Shown here: positions 56,191 to 64,000 of the stretch, piece by piece | Position numbering within the stretch: position 1 is the first letter of the stretch | How the letters are laid out: each line of letters opens with the position of its first letter | Source: Reticulitermes speratus | Taxonomy: Eukaryota; Arthropoda; Insecta; Blattodea; Rhinotermitidae | Reading direction: 5' to 3' | Length of the DNA: 64,000 nt | Assembly: GCA_021186555.1 (NCBI GenBank) | Contig: JAJKFL010000011.1 | Coordinates: forward strand, 10,502,001-10,566,000 | Translations under genes and position numbers: made by a program | The notes under the pieces: model-generated | What the model was told of the DNA's origin: nothing | The model's input: only the letters and a program-made list of their open reading frames with translations | Database searches by the model: none

Positions 56191-58848
56191 TCAGCGCAGA
56201 TATCTGCCGAGTTGCTGAGTTAAGGGGTTCCCCACACCAGCCAACCTAGAGTCGAAGCTCTCGGTTAGAACTCTGATGTGATCAGCAAAGAGAGGAACTC
56301 CCAAATCCTCGTGAATTTGCACGCTACTCATGTACCAAGGTGCACCAGTAGCAATGCGAAGACACTTGGATTGAAGAACCTGCAGCTTTCTGAGGTGGGT
56401 GCAGGCAGCAGACCTCCAAATGGGGCACGCATAGTCCATCATGGGCCGTATGAGCTGCTTATACAGCAGAACCCCGTTCCTGATGGACAGGCCGCTTCTC
56501 CTGTGAAGGAGAGAGCTAAGCAGACCCAGTCGTTGGGCCGCTTTCTTCTTGACCTGGACGATGTGAGGCGACCAGGTCATCCGTGTATCAAGGATCACTC
56601 CTAGATAACGGGCTGTGTCTACCCACTGGATTGGCTCTCCTAGGAACTGCACCGGTCGTGGCTTGGGGGACCTCCACCCTGCCTTCGCAAAGAGCATAGC
56701 ATTGCTTTTTGAGACATTGATGGCGATCCTCCACGCCTTCAACCATCTCTCTAGATCACTGAGGTATGCTTCTAGGTAGCTAACAAGCAGAGCCGGGCTG
56801 CGGGACGTGGCAATGATTGCCGTGTCATCCGCGTACAATGCCAACTCGACGTGGCGGGAAGGGACGGGCATGTCATTGACATACAGACTGAACAAGACAG
56901 GAGAGATTAGTCCCCCCTGTGCTACGCCAGCCCGCATGCCACGACGGGAGGATATGGCCGTTTGGAAGGACGCTTCGAACGTCCTGTTGTAAAGGTAGGA
57001 GGATATGGTTTTGACCAGGTAGGAGGGGAAGTTAAGGGCCGTAAGCTTGAAAAGGAGACCGTCGACCCAAACAGTGTCGAAAGCCTTAGCCACGTCGAGA
57101 AAGACTGCGCCTGTTAGCCGCTTCTCACCAAAGTTTCTGGTCACCCTTTCGACAAGGCGGGCTAGCTGGAGAGAGGTGCTATGTTTGGGTCTGAATCCAA
57201 ACTGCTCGTCTCGCAGAAGCCCGCGCCCGCTTACTTCACTTAAGATCCTACTAAGTAGGATCTTCTCGAACAACTTGCCGATGGTGTCCAGAAGACTTAT
57301 GGGACGATAGGAGGAGGGAAGCGCTGGGTCCTTCCCGGGTTTCAGTATGGAGACAATGCGGGCATGTTTCCACACCGATGGGAAGTACTGCGCTAGGAGA
57401 GCAGCGTTGAATATGGCAACAAGGAGAGAGACAGCTCGCTGCGGAAGGTGCTTCAGTGCCCTGTTCGGTATACCGTTTGGGCCCGGAGCCTTGCTGGCCT
57501 TGAGACCCCGGATAGCATCCTGAACCTCCACGGGGTTGGTTAACTTGGGCTCGCTTGCAGGTGCATAAGAGTATGCTTGCAGCGCCTCGCCAACCATCTC
57601 AATAACTGCCGGATCCGACGGGTCGTTTACCGGCTGAAACTGAGCCTCAAGACTGTCCGCCAGGGCTTCGGCTTTCTCAGAGTCTGAGAGAGCAAGCCCG
57701 CCCTGCGTGACCAGGGGTGGAGAGGGAGTGGGCACTCTCATCACCCGCTTTGTCATCTTCCACAGCGATTGGTCCTCGGGATCTAGGCTTTCCAGTGTGG
57801 CACCCCACTGCTCATTCCGCCACTCGTTTAGCTGGTGGGTCACCGACCGCTGAAGGCGGTTGACCTCAGCTTTTAGAGCAGGGTCCCTGGTGGTTTGCCA
57901 CTGCCTCCTCAACCGGTTTTTCAGGCGTATTTCATCCTGTATACGTGCCGGTATTGGGGGCCGCGGGTCGTCACGAGGGCGTCTCCGGGGGGCCGACGCT
58001 GCTAGTGCCTCAGTGATGGCGCTGGACACTTCCTCCACACACGTGTCGATTTCAACCCCGCTACGGAGTTTCGGGTTGGACGGAAGGCTGTCCTCCAGGC
58101 AGGCCTGGAATTTGACCCAGTCGGTCCGTCTGAAGTCCGGGCGGTCCGGTAGGTTAAGAAAGGATGATCGACATTTAGTGTCGATCAGTACAGGCAAGTG
58201 ATCTGAGCTAAGTGCAGAGCACGTTGTCAGATGCACTGGGATGACTAGGTTTTTAGTGATTACTATGTCTAGGACATCAGGAGTACAAGAGGGATTGTAT
58301 GGGATAGTGGTGGGTGTTTCCGGCCCATAAATCAAACACGAATGATCGTTGGCGTAATCACGAAGGTGCCTGCCCCTTGTCGTGATTAGCCTCGAGTTCC
58401 AGTCCACGTGCTTGGCGTTCAGGTCCCCCGCCATGAGGACGGGAAGCCCTCCGCTCAAGCACGCAGACAAATCCGCTTCAATTAGGGGCCGGCAAGGCGA
58501 AAGGTAAGCCGCCAGGATTTTCAGTGGTCCACTTGCCAACATAACATGTATGGCAGTTGCCTCCAACTGGGTCAGGCCAGGGATGGGTAAAGCGTAGTGA
58601 TCTATACCCCGGCGGACCAGTATAGCTGTTCCGCCGCCCTCGGTAGGCCGGTCTGTACGGTGGCAAACATAGTTTGCGAGCCGAAAGACTTGCCCTGATC
58701 TGAGATGGGTTTCAGTCAGGAGGCATATGTCAACCCCGTGTTTACCAAGGAAGTGGTCCAGCTCCATCTTTCTGCCGCGCACGCCATCGGCGTTCCAGCA
58801 GGCCAGCCGTAGTGCCCTCACACTGTGAGCCTTAGGGTGTGCTACCAT
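56191..58848 (-). CDS. LINE ORF2: endonuclease / reverse transcriptase (Jockey clade)
   Basis: 885 codons without interruption, close to the usual ~900 for this group. Residues 1-225 form an apurinic-like endonuclease: N19 (WNADG), E46 (LTETH), D142/N144 (GDLNAKH) and D216/H217 (SDHLP) are the expected catalytic residues that nick target DNA. Residues about 480-740 are the reverse transcriptase: VSILKPGKDP, SSYRPISLLDTIGKLFEKI, GFRPKHST, FLDVAKAFD (D585), GVAQGGLISPVLFSLYVND and YADD (672-675). The C-terminal part contains YLGVILD and the usual Jockey tail. The ATG at 58848 overlaps the end of ORF1 by 17 nt. The protein would copy its own RNA at a nicked chromosomal target. Clade assignment rests on motif style. 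Confidence 0.95.
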   Translation of the reverse strand: MVAHPKAHSVRALRLACWNADGVRGRKMELDHFLGKHGVDICLLTETHLRSGQVFRLANYVCHRTDRPTEGGGTAILVRRGIDHYALPIPGLTQLEATAIHVMLASGPLKILAAYLSPCRPLIEADLSACLSGGLPVLMAGDLNAKHVDWNSRLITTRGRHLRDYANDHSCLIYGPETPTTIPYNPSCTPDVLDIVITKNLVIPVHLTTCSALSSDHLPVLIDTKCRSSFLNLPDRPDFRRTDWVKFQACLEDSLPSNPKLRSGVEIDTCVEEVSSAITEALAASAPRRRPRDDPRPPIPARIQDEIRLKNRLRRQWQTTRDPALKAEVNRLQRSVTHQLNEWRNEQWGATLESLDPEDQSLWKMTKRVMRVPTPSPPLVTQGGLALSDSEKAEALADSLEAQFQPVNDPSDPAVIEMVGEALQAYSYAPASEPKLTNPVEVQDAIRGLKASKAPGPNGIPNRALKHLPQRAVSLLVAIFNAALLAQYFPSVWKHARIVSILKPGKDPALPSSYRPISLLDTIGKLFEKILLSRILSEVSGRGLLRDEQFGFRPKHSTSLQLARLVERVTRNFGEKRLTGAVFLDVAKAFDTVWVDGLLFKLTALNFPSYLVKTISSYLYNRTFEASFQTAISSRRGMRAGVAQGGLISPVLFSLYVNDMPVPSRHVELALYADDTAIIATSRSPALLVSYLEAYLSDLERWLKAWRIAINVSKSNAMLFAKAGWRSPKPRPVQFLGEPIQWVDTARYLGVILDTRMTWSPHIVQVKKKAAQRLGLLSSLLHRRSGLSIRNGVLLYKQLIRPMMDYACPIWRSAACTHLRKLQVLQSKCLRIATGAPWYMSSVQIHEDLGVPLFADHIRVLTESFDSRLAGVGNPLTQQLGRYLR

Positions 58849-60139
58849 ATTCAGCTACAAAAAGGATAACAATTTTCAGGACAGCCCGCGAGCGTGCTGC
58901 GCCTGAAGGGAGGAAGGGTACCGCTGTGAGGAGCCGCCGTGTCAGCTCTACACACGCGTGTACAGGAAGGTTGTCGAGCAGATCAGAGATCTCCTCGATT
59001 GGAGACGGGTTAGGTGGTGGGATGGGGGTAGGATTAGGCTTGTTAGGTTGAGGCGATGGTTTACCAGTCATCGCCTGCTTCTTCGTTGGGGCCTGTTGAG
59101 GGGCCGCAACGGCAGGTTGGGTAGCCTGAACCCTTTTCCTGCTTGAGGTCGCTTTGCCCGTTTGAGGGGCCGCGGCCGGTTTGGGGATAGGTACAGGTTG
59201 CGGAGGGATGGTGGGTTTTACTACCCGCCCCCCTCGCACCACATGAGACCACTCAGGGCCTAAACTCTTCTGCTCAGCAGAAGGCTCGGCGCGGGTCACT
59301 TGCGCTGAAGCCGAGCGACCGGTTGCACCGTTCATGTGGACGCGAGGTGCTGGCGTCCGCTTTGCTAGCGCGGCCTTGGCCTCCTTCCACTTTACGCAGC
59401 CCCGGTAGTTCGCCGTGTGGTTGCCCCCGCAGCTGCAGCATTTAAGCTGCTGCTTAGGGGTAGAGCACTCCCCGGAGGGGTGCGGCTCACCACATGCAAC
59501 ACACCGGGGTGCGTATCCGCAGTTACGCTGCGTGTGGCCGAAGCGTTGGCAGCGCTTACATTGAAGCGGGGCCTTGGGGGCTACGTATGTCTCTACAGAG
59601 ACTCTCAAGCCGCAGAGTTCGGTGAGGGATCGCACCTTCTGCACCTCTGGGCCTCGAGCCACCGACACTACGAAATGTGGAGTGGGGGGCCGATCGCCTG
59701 TGGCATCCTGATTGCGGCGCCCAGATAGGAGCTGCATGACGCCCTGGACACGGATTCCCAGGGCCTCAAGCTCCTCCTGGACGACGTTCTCAGGCATCTG
59801 TCTGCCGAGGTTCTTCAACAACAGACGCACACAACGATCCTCTGGGAGAGAGAAGGTGTGAAATGTCACACCCTTGCTCCCGTCAAGGGATCGGAGGGCA
59901 CTGACTGTTGCTCTGAATCCGTCAGCAGTACCCGGCACGATCATGAGTTTCTCCCCCTTCATCTGGGCGGACAGACTGCTGGGGCATTTGGACCGTAGCC
60001 ACGCGAGAAACCCGCGCGTGTCCTTGACACCTGAAACAAAAACAGGGGTTTTGTTGGGCCGCTCACCTGCGGGAACGGCCCCAGCCTCAGTGGCGCCAGC
60101 TGGCATGCTGCCCAGAGGCCCGGACATGTCGACAGACAT
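58832..60139 (-). CDS. LINE ORF1: gag-like nucleic-acid-binding protein
   Basis: 435 codons. The middle (about residues 105-190, starting VRLLLKNLG) resembles the RRM-like region followed by the pre-zinc-knuckle domain of Jockey/R1 gag proteins. Three zinc knuckles follow from C194: CKRCQRFGHTQRNC (CX2CX4HX4C), CVACGEPHPSGEC (CX2CX3HX4C) and a CX2CX3HX6C variant with CSCGGNH. The C-terminal third is rich in Pro, Lys and Ala. Such proteins package element RNA into RNPs and act as chaperones. The start at 60139 is the first ATG of the frame; upstream minus-strand sequence has a TATATAAAC stretch near 60173-60182 which might serve a promoter. TAA stop at 58832-58834. Confidence 0.92.
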   Translation of the reverse strand: MSVDMSGPLGSMPAGATEAGAVPAGERPNKTPVFVSGVKDTRGFLAWLRSKCPSSLSAQMKGEKLMIVPGTADGFRATVSALRSLDGSKGVTFHTFSLPEDRCVRLLLKNLGRQMPENVVQEELEALGIRVQGVMQLLSGRRNQDATGDRPPTPHFVVSVARGPEVQKVRSLTELCGLRVSVETYVAPKAPLQCKRCQRFGHTQRNCGYAPRCVACGEPHPSGECSTPKQQLKCCSCGGNHTANYRGCVKWKEAKAALAKRTPAPRVHMNGATGRSASAQVTRAEPSAEQKSLGPEWSHVVRGGRVVKPTIPPQPVPIPKPAAAPQTGKATSSRKRVQATQPAVAAPQQAPTKKQAMTGKPSPQPNKPNPTPIPPPNPSPIEEISDLLDNLPVHACVELTRRLLTAVPFLPSGAARSRAVLKIVILFVAEYGSTP

Positions 60140-60295
60140 GCGCCTGGTAAGAAACCCGATTAGACGTTGCGCAGTTTATATAGGGGAAGGTGTGGCCGGT
60201 GACTGGTAATCAGTAAACGTGATGACAGCCAATAGGGTTGAACCAGCGTGAGGGAGGGAGGAGAGAGAAATCGTTAAGGAGCTTAGAGGGTAAAA

Positions 60296-60608
60296 GGTAA
60301 AAAGGTAAAGCAATCCCATTACAGGCCTGGACAGGCCCTTAGGGCTCCAGGAGGTTGAGGCTCCCAGGTTTTTACACAATCGGCACATGAAGGTGGTAAG
60401 GTTGTCAGCCCTAGGCAACGGCCGCCTTTACCCCCAAGGAAAGATTCCTGGTACTCATTTCTGTTAGAGGCTGAGTCGACCCCAAGGCCATAGAGCGGCC
60501 GGAAGGATTATGTCAATGAAAAATTCCAGTGACACCATCGGGAATCGAAACCGCGACGTTCCGGTTTGTAGCGCAGTGCCTCAACCAACTGCGCCACCGC
60601 GTGCCCCC
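60296..60608 (-). mobile_element. SINE family A, near full-length
   Basis: Minus strand, with A box TGGCGCAGTTGG (rc of about 60585-60596), B box region GGTTTCGATTCCC and the body down to GGGATTGCTTTACC at about 60306. It lies just upstream (5') of the Jockey element. No TSD found. Confidence 0.9.
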
Positions 60609-60851
60609 GCGGCTGCATATTTCTACATTGCTGTCAAAGATTCAACAGCCGTCGTACGGCTCGACGCTGTAGTGACAGTGTTGTTACATAAAGCCGTTAC
60701 CACAAGCATTCAACCGACACACCTGTAGGGCCTCCACACTTTCTCAACAAATTTCCAGATAGACGTCTGATAAAGGAAAATGCGAGCAGTAAATACACAC
60801 CAGCAAACAAAGACCTAATTTCCGCCAAATTTCTCCACTATTAAAGATAAA

Positions 60852-61110
60852 GATCACCCCATTACACTCCTGGGCAGGAAAAGAAGGACGGGAGGTACAG
60901 CTCTAACCCATTCGCAACCGGGCATTAGAAAGAGATTGGTGGTCAGGACCACGCCCCGGCCGCTTCACCCCCATAAAAGACCCGGTACCCATTGTGCAGG
61001 AGGTTGAATGGACTTAGCGGCCGGTCTGGACCACAAGGAAAATCTCGCCCCCCGGCATTCTATCTCCGGACCGTCCAGCCCGTAGCGTGTCGTTACACCG
61101 ACTACGTTAT
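60852..61110 (-). mobile_element. SINE family C
   Basis: Minus-strand copy with GGGATAACGTAGTCGG head and GGTCCGGAGATAG B-box-like site; the body matches 8590-8864 (GGGTACCGGGTC, GGCCGGGGCGTGG). Confidence 0.8.
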
Positions 61111-61190
61111 CCCGGCCGTCTTATCCACTTGCATATTCGAGTATTTACTTTTGCGATTACAGTATCTTATTTATATTACGAAAGAGAAAA

Positions 61191-62673
61191 CAATAACAAA
61201 TAACTGGTCACGTTAATAACGGACACCGAGTGTCTAAATAATAACAAATAACTGGTCACGTTAATAACGGACACCGAGTGTCTAAATAATAACAAATAAC
61301 TGGTCACATTAATAACGGACACCGAGTGTCTAAATAATAACAAATAACTGGTCACATTAATAACGGACACCGAGTGTCTAAATAATAACAAATAACTGGT
61401 CACGTTAATAACGGACACCGAGTGTCTAAATAACAACAAATAACTGGTCACGTTAATAACGGACACCGATTGTCTAAATAATAACAAATAACTGGTCACG
61501 TTAATAACGGACACCGAGTGTCTAAATAATAACAAATAACTGGTCACGTTAATAACGGACACCGAGTGTCTAAATAATAACAAATAACTGGTCACGTTAA
61601 TAACGGACACCGAGTGTCTAAATAATAACAAATAACTGGTCACGTTAATAACGGACACCGAGTGTCTAAATAATAACAAATAACTGGTCACATTAATAAC
61701 GGACACCGAGTGTCTAAATAATAACAAATAACTGGTCACATTAATAACGGACACCGAGTGTCTAAATAATAACAAATAACTGGTCACGTTAATAACGGAC
61801 ACCGAGTGTCTAAATAATAACAAATAACTGGTCACGTTAATAACGGACACCGAGTGTCTAAATAATAACAAATAACTGGTCACGTTAATAACGGACACCG
61901 ATTGTCTAAATAATAACAAATAACTGGTCACGTTAATAACGGACACCGAGTGTCTAAATAATAACAAATAACTGGTCACGTTAATAACGGACACCGAGTG
62001 TCTAAATAATAACAAATAACTGGTCACGTTAATAACGGACACCGATTGTCTAAATAATAACAAATAACTGGTCACGTTAATAACGGACACCGAGTGTCTA
62101 AATAATAACAAATAACTGGTCACGATTAATAACGGACACCGAGTGTCTAAATAATAACAAATAACTGGTCACGTTAATAACGGACACCGAGTGTCTAAAT
62201 AATAACAAATAACGTGTCACGTAATAACGGACACCGAGTGTCTAAATAATAACAAATAACTGGTCACGTTAATAACGGACACCGAGTGTCTAAATAATAA
62301 CAAATAACTGGTCACGTTAATAACGGACACCGAGTGTCTAAATAATAACAAATAACGTGTCACGTTAATAACGGACACCGAGTGTCTAAATAATAACAAA
62401 TAACTGGTCACGTTAATAACGGACACCGAGTGTCTAAATAATAACAAATAACGTTCACGTTAATAACGGACACCGAGTGTCTAAATAATAACAAATAACT
62501 GGTCACGTTAATAACGGACACCGAGTGTCTAAATAATAACAAATAACGTGTCACGGTAATAACGGACACCGAGTGTCTAAATAATAACAAATAACTGGTC
62601 ACGTTAATAACGGACACCGAGTGTCTAAATAATAACAAATAACTGGTCACGTTAATAACGACACCGAGTGTCT
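61191..62673. repeat. 48-bp satellite, about 31 copies
   Basis: Unit contains TAACAAATAACTGGTCACGT, TAATAACGGACACC and GAGTGTCTAAATAA, with the dyad GACAC-CGA-GTGTC. Variants: GTCACATT for GTCACGTT, CCGATTGTC, and several units near the right side with AACGTGTCACG or AACGTTCACG. Rare single-base indels (for example near 62125 and 62450) explain why the minus-strand repeat frames (up to 315 codons of a 16-residue repeat) break there. These frames are not genes. Confidence 0.97.
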
Positions 62674-63362
62674 AAAACTCGCTGTGCTTCGTACTGAAAT
62701 TTACGCTGGCTGCACTTTGTTCACACCTGGTACAGACGAAAAAAAAAAACATAAAAATGAAGGTACATTTATGATCTCGTCAAAATTAAAAATAACACAA
62801 GAATGGAACAGTAAGAAACCGTGTGTTACGGACGTCATGTCAACACAGGAATTACGGCGTCTTCGTAATGCTGACTGCACGCCACATAACATCTGATATT
62901 CTGGACAGCTTCTGTGACACACACGCCCTGCCATGTCAGCAAAGTACAAACGAGAAACTAACTGGAAACAAGCATATCTGACAGCTGAATGGCGTAAACA
63001 AACAATTATCGAACGGAACACAGCAGCATTCTGCCTTTCCCGCGATCATGCGACAAATGTCTGATTTCGCTCCTGTGAGCACGGCTTAATCACGTGGTCA
63101 ACATTTGGGTCACGGGAGTGCATGGAGACTCATTATTCAGCAACGTAACTGTACCGTAAACTGTTGCCGTTCTGATTCTGTCACTATGTCACCCTCTCGG
63201 CTCTAGCAACATCGGCATCAACAGAGAAAGCCTTCCCGCAGAAAGTCTGATTTTATCAGCTATCACACTTAATTGTGATCACAGTATCGCATACAAACAG
63301 CTGGAAGGTTTCGACCTAAATAACACGGAAATATTAATTTGTACGAGTAAGACGTACCTTAG
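62674..63362. other. unassigned sequence
   Basis: Nothing recognised. Confidence 0.4.
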
Positions 63363-63390
63363 AATTATTATTATTATTATTATTATTATT
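63363..63390. repeat. ATT microsatellite
   Basis: ATT run that forms the target of the SINE insertion immediately downstream. Confidence 0.9.
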
Positions 63391-63400
63391 TATTTGTTAT

Positions 63401-63708
63401 TACCGGGGGCACGCGTTGGCGCAGTTGGTTGAGGCACTGCGCTACAAGCCGGAAGGTCGCGGGTTCGATTCCCGATGGTGTCATTGAAATTTTTCATTGA
63501 TACAATCCTTCCGGTCGCACTATGGCCCTGGGGTCGACTCAGCCTCTAACAGAAATGAGTACCAGGAGTATTTCCCAGGGGGTAAAGGCGGCCGGTGCGT
63601 AGGGCTGACAACCTTACCACCTTCATGTGCCGATTGTCTAGAAATTTGGGAGCCTCCAACTCTTGGAACACTAAGAACCTGTCCAGGCCTGTAATGGGAT
63701 TGCTTTAC
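63401..63708 (+). mobile_element. SINE family A, complete copy with TSD
   Basis: Best copy of the family. A box TGGCGCAGTTGG (about 63418-63429) and B box GGTTCGATTCC (about 63462-63472) match pol III consensus perfectly, giving a plausible internal promoter. The body runs to GGGATTGCTTTAC. The TSD TATTTGTTAT lies at 63391-63400 and 63709-63718. About 308 bp long. Anticodon-arm continuity of a real tRNA was not established, so it is a tRNA-derived SINE and not a tRNA gene. Confidence 0.94.
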
Positions 63709-63718
63709 TATTTGTTAT

Positions 63719-64000
63719 CACTTTTATACAGGGTATGTACAATTACATACCTGAATATATAATGAAAGCAACTGCGCGGAACATGTATAATATTAAGTAT
63801 AATAATATATATTTAATATTGTACGAGTATTTTGATTGTTATCGTAACGAATTAATGCACAACTTATGTTTGAATGCTCCTCCCCTGCGTAGCTGAAACA
63901 TAGGCATAGTATGTAAAGATCCAAGCATTTTTAATCTCGACACCGTATGACTGTGAGTGATCACATGCACGCTGTCGTCGTCTTACACCCTTTCGCATTA
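63719..64000. other. unassigned sequence
   Basis: AT-rich; nothing recognised up to the window end. Confidence 0.4.

Larger units (their letters stand above)
55981..60230 (-). mobile_element. Jockey-type LINE, apparently full-length
   Basis: Minus-strand element with a 5' UTR of roughly 90 bp or more (right of 60139), ORF1, ORF2 and a 3' UTR left of 56191 that contains GAGGTTTTCCGTGATTTTCC (rc of about 56050-56070). It is visibly more GC-rich than the surrounding DNA. Exact ends, TSD and poly-A were not found, so the outer coordinates are approximate. Both ORFs are uninterrupted, so this copy may be competent or recently so. It is the only LINE here with a complete RT. Confidence 0.85.

Noticed and set aside
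56278-60209. Plus-strand frames of 60-113 codons
   Set aside because: Antisense shadows of the Jockey ORF1/ORF2.
61176-62650. Minus-strand frames of up to 315 codons with a 16-residue repeat
   Set aside because: Translation of the 48-bp satellite only; broken wherever a unit has an indel.
1-64000. Telomere-type TTAGG repeats, rRNA genes, host exons with clear splice-bounded domains
   Set aside because: Looked for and not found by reading; absence by eye is not proof, especially for short exons.

Overview
The window looks like intergenic DNA from a large, repeat-rich arthropod genome. An insect is most likely. The LINE C-terminal signatures, tRNA-derived SINEs and hammerhead-bearing retroelements would suit a cockroach or termite, but that is inference from repeat style, not a database match. 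I found no host protein-coding gene, rRNA gene or credible host tRNA gene. Nearly all recognisable content is transposable elements, their relics, and tandem repeats in AT-rich DNA.

Layout: 0-5 kb holds a 35-bp minisatellite, two SINEs and a first hammerhead-bearing element. 5-30 kb is mostly unassigned AT-rich sequence with scattered SINEs (families here called A-D), short LINE 3' ends, a 422-bp fold-back element with a 13-bp target-site duplication (TSD), and a hAT-type element (29292-30251) holding a LINE fragment. 32-41 kb contains three tandem arrays of 31, 48 and 39 bp, plus a 757-bp fold-back element whose two arms each carry a hammerhead motif. 41-56 kb has a pogo-like MITE, further LINE relics, a tetranucleotide tract, 32-bp and 35-bp minisatellites, a dead mariner (49933-51225) and two more hammerhead motifs. 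56-60 kb carries the only long non-repetitive reading frames: an apparently intact Jockey-type LINE on the minus strand with ORF1 (gag-like, zinc knuckles) and ORF2 (endonuclease plus reverse transcriptase) overlapping by 17 nt. 61.2-62.7 kb is a 48-bp satellite, and a complete SINE lies at 63.4 kb.

How the parts relate: SINEs and LINE fragments depend on LINE machinery in trans; the Jockey element is the only visible candidate source, although its match to any SINE tail is not shown. The strongest non-obvious signal is a set of type I hammerhead-ribozyme motifs in short non-autonomous elements, often as inverted pairs. Across copies, stems I and II change sequence but keep pairing, stem III is tiny, and almost every copy has one extra U after the CUGANGA box. 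Hammerheads of this minimal kind are known from Penelope-like retroelements. Several long open frames here (36.3-37.9, 40.4-41.0, 44.4-44.9, 61.2-62.6 kb) only translate tandem repeats whose period is a multiple of three, or a tetranucleotide tract, and are not genes.
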